The notes: generated by a model from the letters alone, not told the origin. A DNA stretch of 64,000 nucleotides from Oscillospiraceae bacterium (GCA_017415425.1 JAFQGT010000019.1:1-64000); one strand, 5' to 3'; positions 32,560 to 42,742 are shown, counted from the stretch's first letter. Made by a program: numbers and translations.

Positions 32560-33282
32560 ATGACACCTTCTGCAGATGTGAATAAATTGCCGCCTCCCCG
32601 GCATATTGCTATTATTATGGACGGCAACGGCCGCTGGGCCAAAAAGCGGGGGCTGCCTCGTACTGCCGGTCACGCTGCCGGCGCGGAGGCGTTTCGCCGA
32701 ATCGCCAATTATTGTCGCACCTTGGGTGTGGAGTATTTGACGGTGTATGCATTTTCTACCGAAAATTGGAAACGGTCTTCCGATGAGGTGGCAGGTATTA
32801 TGCGCCTTTTGGGTAAGTATTTACAGGAAGCGCTATCTGATATGGAAAAGAACCGGGTTCGGTTTCGGTTCTTCGGTGATCTGACTCGTCTGACTCCCGA
32901 ACTGCAAAAACTGTGTATGGAAGCCCAGAACCGTTCGGCAGACTATGATGTTCAGGTGAATTTCTGCTTGAACTATGGTGGTCGGGATGAGATCGTCCGG
33001 GCGGCAAAAAACTTTGCCCGGGATGTAGCTGATGGGAAATATCAGCCGGAGGATCTGACAGAGGAACGGCTGTCCGCTTATTTATATTCGGCGGATGTTC
33101 CGGATCCAGAATTGATTATCCGCCCCTCCGGGGAGCTGCGTACCAGCAACTTCCTTCTGTGGCAATCTGCCTATTCGGAATATGTGTTTTTGAATGTGCT
33201 TTGGCCGGACTTCGGACCGGAAGATCTGGATGAAGCGATTGCAGAGTATCATCGTCGCAATCGTCGTTTTGGAGGCGTTTGA
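32560..33282 (+). CDS. uppS: Undecaprenyl diphosphate synthase (isoprenyl transferase)
   Basis: 240-aa cis-prenyltransferase making the C55 carrier for wall synthesis. Motifs: IIMDGNGRWAKKRG (catalytic Asp), FSTENWKRS, VNFCLNYGGRDEI, and LIIRPSGELRTSNFLLWQSAYSE. SD GAAAGGG. Followed by cdsA, whose SD GGAGG lies in its last codons. Confidence 0.96.
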   Translation: MTPSADVNKLPPPRHIAIIMDGNGRWAKKRGLPRTAGHAAGAEAFRRIANYCRTLGVEYLTVYAFSTENWKRSSDEVAGIMRLLGKYLQEALSDMEKNRVRFRFFGDLTRLTPELQKLCMEAQNRSADYDVQVNFCLNYGGRDEIVRAAKNFARDVADGKYQPEDLTEERLSAYLYSADVPDPELIIRPSGELRTSNFLLWQSAYSEYVFLNVLWPDFGPEDLDEAIAEYHRRNRRFGGV

Positions 33283-33284
33283 AT

Positions 33285-34100
33285 ATGAAAAAGCGTGTGA
33301 TTGCCGCTGTGGTGCTGTTACCTCTGCTTTTGTTAGTGGTATTGGCGCTGCCGAAAATCTTTACCGGGATCCTTTTTGGAATTATGGCTGCTTTGGGCGC
33401 TTATGAGTTGCTCCGTGGTACAGGTTTTGTGAATCAGACCAGACTCATCATCTATGCAATGGTTATGGCGTTTTTAGTATCCCTGTGGAGCAGCTTGTGG
33501 GCGCAGCCCGTTTTGGCACGGCTGGGAATCCTGGCGTTTATCTGTTTGTTGTTTGCGGAGCTTTTACTCAGCGGTGCGAAGCTGCCCTTTGAAACCTTAG
33601 CAGTTACCCTTGCGGCCGGCGTTTTGGTTCCATATCTGCTGAGTGCTACAGTACGGATCCACAGCTGGAACAACGGTAGGTATTTTATTCTCCTGCCTTT
33701 TGTGATCGCGTTTTTGTCGGATACCGGCGCTTATTTTGCCGGCCGTGCTTTCGGCAGACGTAAACTGGCGCCTGTCATCAGCCCCAATAAGACGATTGAG
33801 GGCGTCGTTGGCGGTGTTGTGGGTGCGATCGTTGGCGTCCTGATCTACTGTTTGGTGCTTCAATTTGCGTTTGAGTTTACCGTCCGCTATTTGTATGTAG
33901 CCTTGTATGGCATTACAGGCTCCTTGGCAGCAGTGTTTGGTGACTTGGCATTCTCTGCTGTGAAACGCCAGACCGGCATCAAGGATTACGGCAATCTGAT
34001 CCCCGGTCACGGCGGCATTTTGGATCGCTTTGACTCTATGACTGTGGTTGCACCTTTGGTGGAATTACTTATGCTATATATCCCATTGGTGGTGAAATAA
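33285..34100 (+). CDS. cdsA: Phosphatidate cytidylyltransferase
   Basis: 271-aa integral membrane enzyme making CDP-diacylglycerol. About eight hydrophobic helices; C-terminal signature DTGAYFAGRAFGRRKLAPVISPNKTIEG and KRQTGIKDYGNLIPGHGGILDRFDS. ATG 33285 is nine bases from GGAGG; the TTG at 33279 is too close. Ends one base before dxr. Confidence 0.95.
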   Translation: MKKRVIAAVVLLPLLLLVVLALPKIFTGILFGIMAALGAYELLRGTGFVNQTRLIIYAMVMAFLVSLWSSLWAQPVLARLGILAFICLLFAELLLSGAKLPFETLAVTLAAGVLVPYLLSATVRIHSWNNGRYFILLPFVIAFLSDTGAYFAGRAFGRRKLAPVISPNKTIEGVVGGVVGAIVGVLIYCLVLQFAFEFTVRYLYVALYGITGSLAAVFGDLAFSAVKRQTGIKDYGNLIPGHGGILDRFDSMTVVAPLVELLMLYIPLVVK

Positions 34101-35255
34101 ATGGTACAGTGTGTAAGTATCCTGGGTTCCACCGGCTCTATCGGCCGGCAGACGTTGGATATTATTGATCATCTGAATATCTCTATAGCGGCACTGACCG
34201 CCGGTACCAACGCAGAGCGTATGGCTCAGCAATGTCGGAAATACCGCCCCAGCCTGGCGGTAATGGCTACGGAAGATGCGGCAAAGGCGCTGTCTGCGAT
34301 CATCTGCGACCTGCCTACCCGGGTTTGCTGGGGCGAGGAGGGACTGATCGAAGCGGCAACCGTCCCGGAAGCAGACTGTGTGATCACTGCCGTTGTGGGT
34401 ATGGTAGGTATGAAACCTACTCTGGCGGCGATCCGTGCGGGTAAACGGATCGGTCTGGCTAACAAAGAGACGTTAGTCTGTGCCGGTGAATTGGTGATGG
34501 CTGAGGCAAAGCGATACAGCGCTCAGATCATTCCCGTGGATTCGGAACACTCTGCCATCTTTCAGTGCTTGATGGGGTGTCGCCGCAAGGAGGAAATCAA
34601 GCGGATCATTCTGACTTGTTCCGGCGGTCCTTTCTTTGGGATGGATAAAGACCAATTAACAAAGGTAAGCAAAGCTGACGCCCTGCGGCATCCCAATTGG
34701 AAGATGGGTCCCAAAATTACCGTTGACTGTGCGACGCTTATGAATAAGGGTCTGGAAGTGATCGAAGCAATGCGGCTTTACGATCTGCCTTTGGAGCAGG
34801 TGGATGTTTTGATCCACCGCCAGAGTATCGTGCATTCTATGGTGGAATTTACGGATGGTGCTGTGATGGCGCAGATGGGTAGCCCCGATATGCGTCTGCC
34901 CATACAGTTGGCAATGACTTACCCGCAGAGAGCGGATTGTCCGGTGGATCCACTGGATCTGCTGACCTGTGGCAGTCTGACCTTCTCGGAACCGGATGTG
35001 GATGCATTTCCTTGCCTTGCGCTGGCGCGAGCCTGTGCAAAAAAAGGCGGTACAGCCTGTCCGGCTATGAACGGAGCCAATGAGGAAGCAGTTTCTATGT
35101 TCCTTGGCGACGAAATCGGCTTTTACGACATTTATTATTTGGTATCCAAGGCAGTAGAGTCGGTTCCGTTTATTGCTGATCCCACACTGGAGCAGATTCT
35201 GAAGGCCGACCAGCTGGCCCGTGAATTTGTGCGCCGGGAAATGAGAAATAAGTGA
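34101..35255 (+). CDS. dxr: 1-deoxy-D-xylulose 5-phosphate reductoisomerase
   Basis: 384-aa NADPH enzyme of the MEP isoprenoid pathway (DXP to MEP). NADPH site ILGSTGSIGRQTLD, GLANKETLV, metal site VDSEHSAIFQCL, substrate loop GGPFFGMDK, and LMNKGLE. Together with ispG downstream and uppS upstream it makes the operon an isoprenoid-to-carrier module. Start immediately follows the cdsA stop. Confidence 0.96.
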   Translation: MVQCVSILGSTGSIGRQTLDIIDHLNISIAALTAGTNAERMAQQCRKYRPSLAVMATEDAAKALSAIICDLPTRVCWGEEGLIEAATVPEADCVITAVVGMVGMKPTLAAIRAGKRIGLANKETLVCAGELVMAEAKRYSAQIIPVDSEHSAIFQCLMGCRRKEEIKRIILTCSGGPFFGMDKDQLTKVSKADALRHPNWKMGPKITVDCATLMNKGLEVIEAMRLYDLPLEQVDVLIHRQSIVHSMVEFTDGAVMAQMGSPDMRLPIQLAMTYPQRADCPVDPLDLLTCGSLTFSEPDVDAFPCLALARACAKKGGTACPAMNGANEEAVSMFLGDEIGFYDIYYLVSKAVESVPFIADPTLEQILKADQLAREFVRREMRNK

Positions 35256-35264
35256 GGAAATTTA

Positions 35265-36326
35265 ATGAGCATTGTTTTTGCAATTCTGCTGTTTAGTATA
35301 CTGATTTTTGTCCACGAGCTGGGTCATTTTATGGCTGCCAAGGCATCCAATGTCCGGGTTAATGAGTTTGCTATGTTTATGGGCCCGGCAATATTTAAGA
35401 AACGAGTAGGGGAAACGCTGTATTCCATTCGCTGTATCCCTATCGGCGGATTCTGCGCGATGGAGGGTGAAGACGCGGATACGGATGATCCCCGCTCATT
35501 CCAAAAGGCAGCTTGGTGGAAACGGCTGATCATTTTGGTGGCCGGTGCTGCTATGAACTTTCTAATCGGCATATTGATTATGGTGATCGTATATATGCCC
35601 TCCAAACAGTTTTTAGTGCCGGTGATCGACTATGCAGAGCCAGGGTGTACAGTGGTCAGTGAAGAAGGTCTGCATCTTGGAGATAGAATTCTGGAGGTGG
35701 ACGGAGAGAAGGTTTACCTGCAGTCCGATTTTTCTATGATATTGGCGCTGAACCCGGGTGATGTCCACGATTTGGTAGTGGAACGGGACGGTAACCAGGT
35801 TGTTTTGGATGACTTGGTTATGGAAAAGCACGAGTTTATAGAGACAGACGGCAGCACCTCGGTGCGGTATGGCTTTAGTTTTGCGGTGGAAGATGCAACT
35901 CTAGGCAGCAAGTTAGCCACAGCTTGGAGAAGCTGCCTCAACACGGTGCGTACAGTTCGTTTGAGCCTGCAAATGCTCGTCAGCGGACAGGCAGGATTGA
36001 AGGATATGTCCGGTCCGGTGGGGATTGTGCAGATTATGTCGGATACGGCACAAAATTCTCCCACGATAATGGATGCCATTTTCAATATGCTGTATTTTGG
36101 CGGCTTTATTGCCATCAATCTGGCAGTGATGAATCTGCTGCCAATCCCCGCGCTGGATGGCGGACGGGTGGTTGGCTTGCTGCTGACCACGGGAATCCAG
36201 GCAGTGATCGGAAGAAAGATCAATCCCAAGATCGAAGGTTATATCCACGGTGTTGGTATGGTTCTGCTGCTGGCACTGATGGGCTTGATTATGTTCAAAG
36301 ACATTTTTGTAATTGTGAAAGGTTAA
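35265..36326 (+). CDS. rseP: RseP-type site-2 intramembrane metalloprotease
   Basis: 353 aa. Helix 1 holds HELGH (zinc site) and the C-terminal membrane part NLLPIPALDGGRV supplies the third ligand Asp; a single PDZ domain (about 115-205) lies between. Cleaves membrane-bound anti-sigma factors or signal-peptide remnants. SD GTGAGGAAA. Usual neighbour of dxr in Firmicutes. Confidence 0.95.
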   Translation: MSIVFAILLFSILIFVHELGHFMAAKASNVRVNEFAMFMGPAIFKKRVGETLYSIRCIPIGGFCAMEGEDADTDDPRSFQKAAWWKRLIILVAGAAMNFLIGILIMVIVYMPSKQFLVPVIDYAEPGCTVVSEEGLHLGDRILEVDGEKVYLQSDFSMILALNPGDVHDLVVERDGNQVVLDDLVMEKHEFIETDGSTSVRYGFSFAVEDATLGSKLATAWRSCLNTVRTVRLSLQMLVSGQAGLKDMSGPVGIVQIMSDTAQNSPTIMDAIFNMLYFGGFIAINLAVMNLLPIPALDGGRVVGLLLTTGIQAVIGRKINPKIEGYIHGVGMVLLLALMGLIMFKDIFVIVKG

Positions 36327-36331
36327 TTTCT

Positions 36332-37369
36332 ATGACCAAGCAAATTTGTGTAGGTGGTATTCCCATCGGTGGCGGCGCCCCGGTGGTGATCCAGTCTATG
36401 CTCAATACTAAAACCACAAATGTGGAAGGCTCGCTGGCGCAGATCCGGGCCCTTGCCGTGGCAGGCTGTCAAATTGCCCGTCTTGCTATTCCCAATCGGG
36501 ATGCAGCGGCTGCCTTTGGGGAGATTTGCAAGGAATCTGTCCTCCCTCTGGTTGCAGATATCCACTTTGATTATAAGCTGGCCATTGCCGCTGCCGAAGC
36601 CGGCGCCGCAAAGATCCGGATCAACCCCGGTAATATCGGCGGGGAAGACCGGGTGCAGGCTGTGGTGGAGGTGTGCAAGGATAAGCATATCCCCATCCGC
36701 ATCGGCGTCAATGGAGGCAGTATGGATAAAACTCTGTTGGAAAAGTACGGTCATCCTACTGCACAGGCGCTGGTGGAAAGCGCTTTTCAGCATCTGGAAC
36801 TTCTGGAAAAGTACGGATTTTACGATACCTGCGTCTCTATGAAGTCCTCCAATGTGCCTACGATGGTGGCAGCTGCCCGGCTTTTCCGGGAAAAATGTGA
36901 TTATCCCATCCACATTGGCGTAACGGAGACCGGCCCGGTGAGAATGGGCCTTATGAAATCCGCTATGGGAATCGGTGCACTGCTGCTGGACGGTATCGGA
37001 GATACCATTCGCGTGAGCTTGACCGATGATCCTGTGGAGGAGGTCTATGCGGCAAAGGATATTTTGAAGGCTGCCGGTCTGCGAAAAGAAGGCGTCAATA
37101 TTATATCCTGTCCCACCTGCGGACGTACCCAGATAGATTTGATCGGGTTGGTCAACCGGGTGGATGAAGCGTTGAAGGACTGTAAAAAGCCCATTACCGT
37201 GGCAGTTATGGGTTGCGTTGTCAACGGACCCGGTGAGGCCCGTGAGGCAGATATCGGCATTGCCGGTGGTGATGGCTGCGGTATGCTGTTTGAAAAAGGT
37301 CAACAGATCTGCAAATTGCCATACGATGAGTTGCTGAGCGCGCTACTAAAGAGAATCGAAGAAATGTAA
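36332..37369 (+). CDS. ispG: 4-hydroxy-3-methylbut-2-enyl diphosphate synthase (GcpE)
   Basis: 345-aa two-domain form. TIM barrel (VIQSMLNTKTT, LVADIHFDYKLA, IRINPGNIGG, RIGVNGGSMD) and a C-terminal 4Fe-4S domain with CPTCGRTQIDL (about 260) and MGCVVNGPGEAREADIG (about 295). Converts MEcPP to HMBPP. ATG 36332, nine bases after AAAGG. The much longer open frame upstream is antisense-free but overlaps rseP and is not used. Confidence 0.95.
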   Translation: MTKQICVGGIPIGGGAPVVIQSMLNTKTTNVEGSLAQIRALAVAGCQIARLAIPNRDAAAAFGEICKESVLPLVADIHFDYKLAIAAAEAGAAKIRINPGNIGGEDRVQAVVEVCKDKHIPIRIGVNGGSMDKTLLEKYGHPTAQALVESAFQHLELLEKYGFYDTCVSMKSSNVPTMVAAARLFREKCDYPIHIGVTETGPVRMGLMKSAMGIGALLLDGIGDTIRVSLTDDPVEEVYAAKDILKAAGLRKEGVNIISCPTCGRTQIDLIGLVNRVDEALKDCKKPITVAVMGCVVNGPGEAREADIGIAGGDGCGMLFEKGQQICKLPYDELLSALLKRIEEM

Positions 37370-37378
37370 GAGGAAATT

Positions 37379-40300
37379 ATGACACAACGGGTATTGTTCC
37401 TGAATATGTTCCCGGACTATGAGCCGCCTGAAACCCTGAAAGGGGTGCTTTCTCAGGCGGCCATTGTTGCTGCGGATATTGATCCGCAGAATCGTACCGT
37501 ATCTGTGGTGATCCACACCGGAACTTATATTCCCACCCGTCTGCTGTCTCAAATCTGCAAAGAAATCAGCCGGATTTACGGTCTGAGGCAGGTGAATTTG
37601 ACAGCTACTCATCCTGCCGATCAACTGCAACTGATCGAGCCGGAGGAACTGTTGGGCCTGTTTACGGCACAGAACTCTATGAGTCGGGGTTTGCTGGCAG
37701 GCGCAAATTGGGAATGGGAAGGAACTACCTTGCATATTCACCTAAAAGGTAACGGCAAGGATGAACTGCTCACGTGTGTTCCTGCTATTACCCAGCAGCT
37801 TAAGGAACGATTTGCTGTTTCTGTGACGGTGCAGATCCATCCCGGCGAGGTGCTGGAGGGCAAAGCACTTTACGATGCTATGTCCAAAATGCGCGATAGC
37901 GCCTTGGTTGAGCTGCCTCCGGTAACGGTGGCGGCTGCAAAAGAACAACAGACTCCGGATAACCCTGCCATTTACGGTAAAGCCTTTAAGGGAAAGGCCG
38001 TCCCTATGAAGGATCTGAATCTGGATATGGGCAGCGTGATCGTAGAGGGCCGTGTATTCAGTGTAGAGCATAAGGAACTGAAAAAGCGGAATGCCTGGGT
38101 CATCAATTTTGATATGACCGATCATTTCGGCTCTGTACGCATTAACCGCTTTATGGAGAATAATGAAGCAAAGCCGATTCTCGATGCTGTAAAAGTGGGC
38201 TCTGTACTAAAGGTACAGGGCAGATTCCAAATCAATCAGTTTGATAATGAAATGGTGCTCAAACCCAATGCCATTATGCACGGCACGATGGAAAAACGTA
38301 TGGACAGGGCAGAAGGAGAGAAGCGGGTTGAGCTTCATCTGCATACCATTATGTCCAATATGGACGCGTTGACGGATACCAAAGCTGCTATCAAACAGGC
38401 TGCAGCCTGGGGGCATAAGGCTATTGCCATTACCGATCACGGTTGTTGCCAGTCCTTTACGGATGCACTGCATACCCTTGAAGATTGGAAGGGTGCGCCC
38501 AAGGTGGCAGGCACTGATGAGACCATCAAGGTGCTTTACGGCTGCGAAGGTTACTATGTCAATGATGTGGATGACCGGATCGTGGTTCACGGAAACCGGG
38601 ATATTGACCTGCACGACGAATTTGTAGCTTTTGATCTGGAGACAACCGGTTTGTCCTCCAAGAAGGACCGGATCATCGAGATCGGTGCAGTCATTATGAA
38701 GGACGGCGTGGAGATCGACCGGTTCCAGACCTTTGTGGATCCTAAAATGAAGCTGCAACGGGAGACCGTTGAACTGACCGCCATTACCGACAGTATGCTG
38801 CTAGGAGCACCCTCGTTGGAGGAGGCTCTGCCGCAATTTTTGAAATTTGTGGGAGACCGGGTGCTGGTTGCGCACAATGCGGATTTTGATACCGGATTCA
38901 TTCGTGCAGCCTGTGAAAAACTGGGATATCCTTACAATTTTACCTCTGCAGATACCTTGATTTTGTCTCAAAATCTTATGCCCCACCTGAATCGGTTTAA
39001 GCTGGATGTGGTGGCAAATGCCCTCAGTCTTCCGGAATTTAACCACCATCGAGCGGCTGACGATGCGGTTACTTGCGGACTCATTATGGATAGACTCTTG
39101 CGAAAGCTTGAGGAAATGGATATACACAATCTGCAGGGGATCAATCCTGCGATGGAAGGGCTGCGGAGTCAAGGACGTATCGGAAATCGGCAGGCAAGAC
39201 ATATTATTCTGTTTGCGAAAAACCAGATGGGATTGCGAAATCTGTACCACCTGATCTCTATGTCCAATTTGGAGTACTTCAAACGTCAACCCCGGATGCC
39301 CAAATCGGAGATTATGAGGTTGCGGGAAGGCTTGCTGATCGGCTCCGCTTGCGAGGCTGGTGAGCTGTATCAGGCGGTGATTGATGGGAAAAACGAGGAT
39401 GAACTGAAGCGCATTGCATCTTTCTACGATTTTCTGGAGATTCAACCTCTTAGTAATAATGCCTTTATGCTGGCCAAGGGGATCGTCAGTGATCTGGAGG
39501 AAATCCGCCAGTTTAACCGTACCATTGTCCGATTGGGTGAAGAATTGGGAAAACCTGTTGTGGCAACCGGCGACGTCCACTTCCTGAATCCCGAGGATGA
39601 AATATTCCGTCGGATCCTGCTGGCAACCAAGGGGTTTGAGGATTGTGACAGACCGAATCCTTTGTATTTCAGAACCACCGATGAGATGCTGGAAGAATTC
39701 AGCTATCTGGGTAAGGAAAAGGCCTATGAGGTGGTTGTGACCAATCCCAATTATATTGCGGATATGTGCGATTTGATTCGCCCCGTACCCCACAGTCTGT
39801 TTGCGCCTAAGATCGAAAATTCTGTAGAGGATCTGAAGAGCCTTGTCTACGGAAAATTCCACCGTCTCTACGGAGACAATCCGCCGAAACTGTTTGTGGA
39901 TCGAGTGGAAACCGAGCTCAATGATATTATCACCTGTCATTATGATGTGATCTATATGTCTGCCCAGCGTTTGGTGCAAAATTCTTTGGAAAATGGCTAT
40001 CTGGTTGGCTCAAGAGGCTCTGTGGGATCTTCCATTGTGGCATTTATGTCAGGTATTACGGAGGTTAACTCTTTCCCACCCCACTACCGCTGCCCCAATC
40101 CTCAGTGCAAACATACCATTTTGGATGTACCGAAGGAATTTAATTGTGGTGCAGACCTTCCGGATATGCTGTGTCCTGTGTGCGGTACGCAGCTGGAGAA
40201 GGACGGCTTCAACATTCCTTTTGAAACCTTCCTAGGCTTTGGCGGTGACAAGGTACCGGATATTGATTTGAATTTCTCCGGTGAATACCAAGCAGAAGCC

Positions 40301-41692
40301 CACAAATACTGTATCTCTATGTTTGGTTCTTCTCACGTATTCCGGGCAGGTACCATCGGCACTGTGGCGGAGAAGACTGCCTACGGCTATGTAAAAAAGT
40401 ACCTGCAGGAGCGCAGTATGACTGCTTCTGGAGCAGAAATTAACCGCCTTGCAGCCGGATGTGTGGGTGTGCGCCGAACTACCGGTCAGCACCCCGGCGG
40501 TCTGGTGGTTATTCCGCAGGAGAATGAAATCTGGGACTTCTGCCCGGTACAGCACCCGGCTGACGATCCGAACTCCGACCAGGTCACTACCCACTTTGAA
40601 TACCACTCCATGGAAGAAAATCTCCTGAAGCTGGATATGCTGGGCCACGACGACCCCACTATGATCCGGATGATGGAGGATATGACCGGCGTGAATGCCA
40701 AGACCATTCCGTTGGATGACAAAGGAACAATGTCCTTATTTACCAGCTCTGAAATTCTGGGATATACGGATGATCAGATCCTTGGCCCTACCGGTGCGGT
40801 GGGTGTTCCGGAGTTCAATACCCGATTTACCCGGGGCGTGCTTCTGGATACCAAGCCTACCAAGTTTGACTTTCTGGTACGGATCTGTGGCTATACCCAC
40901 GGTACGGATGTGTGGCTGGGCAACGCCAAGGATCTGATCGTCTCCGGAACGGCTCAGGTGGATCAGACCATAGGTGCCCGTGACGATATTATGCTCTACC
41001 TGATCTCCTGCGGTATGCCGGAAAAGCGGGCGTTCAAGATTATGGAATCCGTCCGTAAAGGTAAAGGATTGCCCTCTGGAGCGGAGGAGGAGATGGTTGC
41101 GGCAGGCGTACCGGACTGGTATATCGGTTCTTGCAAGAAGATCAAATATCTGTTCCCCAAAGCCCACGCAGTTGCCTACTGTATGATGGCGTTCCGAATT
41201 GCGTGGTTTAAGGTCTACCATCCGCTGGCATTTTACGCGGCCTATTTCTACCGCCGAAGCCAAAAGGGCGGCTTTGATGCCAATCTGATGACCGGCGGTA
41301 TGGATGCGGTTGTTGCCAATATCAAGGCAATTGAGGATAATGAGGATGCTACCAACAAAGATGAAGATCTGTTGATCACTTTGGAGGTGGCCTACGAGTA
41401 CTATCTGCGTGGCTTTGAGTTTTTGCCCATCAATATCTACGAAAGCCACGCCACGAAATTCCTGATCAAGGACGGGAAGATCCTGCCGCCCTTTGTGGCG
41501 ATTTCCGGTCTGGGCGAAAGTGCCGCGTGGGATCTGATGAATGGCAGAGAAGGGAAAACATTCCTGTCTATTGAGGAGATCGCAGCAGCCTGTCCCAAGG
41601 TCTCCAAGACCCATATGCAGATGCTGAAAGAGGCAGGTGCCTTTGGAGATCTGCCGGATACCAGCCAGGTGAATCTCTTTGACAGCTTTTAG
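37379..41692 (+). CDS. polC: DNA polymerase III alpha subunit, PolC type
   Basis: 1437-aa Gram-positive replicative polymerase with built-in proofreading. Order: N-terminal domain, OB fold (about 225-305), PHP domain (ELHLHTIMSNMDALTD, about 318-410), DEDDh exonuclease inserted into it (FVAFDLETTG from about 414 to 575), PHP remainder, Zn-binding cysteines (about 904-940: CPNPQC, CPVCGTQ), catalytic palm PDIDLNFSGEYQ (about 960), fingers and C-terminal clamp-binding-like NLFDSF. Last gene of the operon. Its TAG stop coincides with the first bases of the inverted-repeat element that follows. Confidence 0.97.
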   Translation: MTQRVLFLNMFPDYEPPETLKGVLSQAAIVAADIDPQNRTVSVVIHTGTYIPTRLLSQICKEISRIYGLRQVNLTATHPADQLQLIEPEELLGLFTAQNSMSRGLLAGANWEWEGTTLHIHLKGNGKDELLTCVPAITQQLKERFAVSVTVQIHPGEVLEGKALYDAMSKMRDSALVELPPVTVAAAKEQQTPDNPAIYGKAFKGKAVPMKDLNLDMGSVIVEGRVFSVEHKELKKRNAWVINFDMTDHFGSVRINRFMENNEAKPILDAVKVGSVLKVQGRFQINQFDNEMVLKPNAIMHGTMEKRMDRAEGEKRVELHLHTIMSNMDALTDTKAAIKQAAAWGHKAIAITDHGCCQSFTDALHTLEDWKGAPKVAGTDETIKVLYGCEGYYVNDVDDRIVVHGNRDIDLHDEFVAFDLETTGLSSKKDRIIEIGAVIMKDGVEIDRFQTFVDPKMKLQRETVELTAITDSMLLGAPSLEEALPQFLKFVGDRVLVAHNADFDTGFIRAACEKLGYPYNFTSADTLILSQNLMPHLNRFKLDVVANALSLPEFNHHRAADDAVTCGLIMDRLLRKLEEMDIHNLQGINPAMEGLRSQGRIGNRQARHIILFAKNQMGLRNLYHLISMSNLEYFKRQPRMPKSEIMRLREGLLIGSACEAGELYQAVIDGKNEDELKRIASFYDFLEIQPLSNNAFMLAKGIVSDLEEIRQFNRTIVRLGEELGKPVVATGDVHFLNPEDEIFRRILLATKGFEDCDRPNPLYFRTTDEMLEEFSYLGKEKAYEVVVTNPNYIADMCDLIRPVPHSLFAPKIENSVEDLKSLVYGKFHRLYGDNPPKLFVDRVETELNDIITCHYDVIYMSAQRLVQNSLENGYLVGSRGSVGSSIVAFMSGITEVNSFPPHYRCPNPQCKHTILDVPKEFNCGADLPDMLCPVCGTQLEKDGFNIPFETFLGFGGDKVPDIDLNFSGEYQAEAHKYCISMFGSSHVFRAGTIGTVAEKTAYGYVKKYLQERSMTASGAEINRLAAGCVGVRRTTGQHPGGLVVIPQENEIWDFCPVQHPADDPNSDQVTTHFEYHSMEENLLKLDMLGHDDPTMIRMMEDMTGVNAKTIPLDDKGTMSLFTSSEILGYTDDQILGPTGAVGVPEFNTRFTRGVLLDTKPTKFDFLVRICGYTHGTDVWLGNAKDLIVSGTAQVDQTIGARDDIMLYLISCGMPEKRAFKIMESVRKGKGLPSGAEEEMVAAGVPDWYIGSCKKIKYLFPKAHAVAYCMMAFRIAWFKVYHPLAFYAAYFYRRSQKGGFDANLMTGGMDAVVANIKAIEDNEDATNKDEDLLITLEVAYEYYLRGFEFLPINIYESHATKFLIKDGKILPPFVAISGLGESAAWDLMNGREGKTFLSIEEIAAACPKVSKTHMQMLKEAGAFGDLPDTSQVNLFDSF

Positions 41693-41964
41693 CCTGAGCA
41701 ATATAATCCGAACCCGTTTCTGAACAGCGGGGTCGCCCCGATGCATCGTTGTCGCTTCTTGAAGGGCACAAAGCCCGTCTGCAAAGCGACGCCTCGCCTC
41801 AAACTGACCGCACAGTTCAGAAATCTTCGACCTGAGGGGGATGGATGATGGGATCAGGCGATCTTATATGAAGCAGATGGGCTGTGACGCCCATCAATGA
41901 ATAAAAGGAAGTTTGAGCCAATCAGACGCCCACTCAGGCGTGTTCTGATTATATTGCTCAGGCT
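41691..41964 (+). mobile_element. 274-bp MITE-like or structured-RNA element with 23-bp terminal inverted repeats
   Basis: Ends 41691-41713 and 41942-41964 are inverted repeats matching at 22 of 23 positions. Inside lie nested complementary pairs: TTTCTGAAC 41717 with GTTCAGAAA 41815; CGGGG-TCG-CCCCG 41728-41740; GTCGCTT 41751 with AAGCGAC 41784 around GGGC/GCCC; CCTGA 41831 with TCAGG 41854; GATGGGC 41876 with GCCCATC 41889; ACGCC 41926 with GGCGT 41937; and a long-range CTCAAACT 41798 / AGTTTGAG 41910. No transposase. A 19-codon ORF (41843-41900) is probably fortuitous. Either a non-autonomous transposable element or a folded ncRNA/leader in the polC-udp transcript. I recognise no known RNA family. 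Confidence 0.7.
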
Positions 41965-41977
41965 AAGGAGGATTACT

Positions 41978-42742
41978 ATGCAAGATATCGGAATGCAATT
42001 CCACATTCATTGCAAGGAAGGGGATGTGGGCAAGTATTGCTTTTTGCCCGGTGATCCCGGTCGGTGTGAGGCAATCGCCGCCCACTTTGATGACCCTGTT
42101 CACATCGGATCAAATCGGGAGTACAACATCTATACCGGTACTTTGTTGGGGGAGAAGGTGTCCGTCTGCTCCACCGGCATCGGCGGACCCTCTGCATCCA
42201 TTGCGATGGAGGAGCTGGCAGCGATCGGGGTGCATACTTTTATCCGCATCGGCACTTGCGGTGGTATCGCGATGGATGTACTGCCTGGGGATGTGGTGGT
42301 GGCTACTGGTGCGATCCGGTACGAACACACGTCCTTGGAATATGCGCCGATTGAGTTTCCTGCTGTGCCGGACTTCACAGTTGCTGCTGCGCTGAAGGAT
42401 GCCAGTGAGAATTTAGGGTATCGTACCCACGTGGGCGTTGTCCAATGCAAAGATTCTTTCTATGGACAGCATTCACCCGAAAAAAGCCCTGTGTACTATG
42501 ATCTGCTGCAAAAGTGGGAAAGCTGGAAACGCCTGGGCGTGAAGGCCAGTGAGATGGAGTCGGCGGCCCTGTTTGTGGTGGCGGCGGCTCTGGGTGTCCG
42601 TTGCGGCAGCTGCTTCCACGCTGTGTGGAATCAAGAGCGGGAAAAAGCGGGTCTTGCGATGCCGATGACCGAGGACACCACCGGTGCCATTCGGGTGGGC
42701 GTTGAGGCTATGAAGCGCCTGATTTCTGCAGACAAGCATTAA
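41978..42742 (+). CDS. udp: Uridine phosphorylase-like nucleoside phosphorylase
   Basis: 254-aa NP-I family enzyme: [16 protein letters not shown] (phosphate loop), [29 protein letters not shown], and the nucleoside-binding EMESAALF. The pattern fits Udp (uridine to uracil plus ribose-1-phosphate) better than DeoD. ATG 41978 sits behind AAGGAGG, which begins right after the inverted-repeat element; an in-frame ATG at 41897 would start inside the element and lacks homology. Followed 14 bases later by a flavoprotein gene. Confidence 0.88.
   Translation: MQDIGMQFHIHCKEGDVGKYCFLPGDPGRCEAIAAHFDDPVHIGSNREYNIYTGTLLGEKVSVCSTGIGGPSASIAMEELAAIGVHTFIRIGTCGGIAMDVLPGDVVVATGAIRYEHTSLEYAPIEFPAVPDFTVAAALKDASENLGYRTHVGVVQCKDSFYGQHSPEKSPVYYDLLQKWESWKRLGVKASEMESAALFVVAAALGVRCGSCFHAVWNQEREKAGLAMPMTEDTTGAIRVGVEAMKRLISADKH

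Noticed and set aside
35924-36331. Upstream extension of the ispG frame over rseP
   Set aside because: No SD, no homology, and it overlaps a conserved protease in another frame.
41843-41976. Small ORFs inside the inverted-repeat element (19 codons, and an in-frame extension of udp from 41897)
   Set aside because: Udp homology starts at 41978 with a perfect SD; the small ORFs lie in bases committed to inverted-repeat pairing and have no family similarity.
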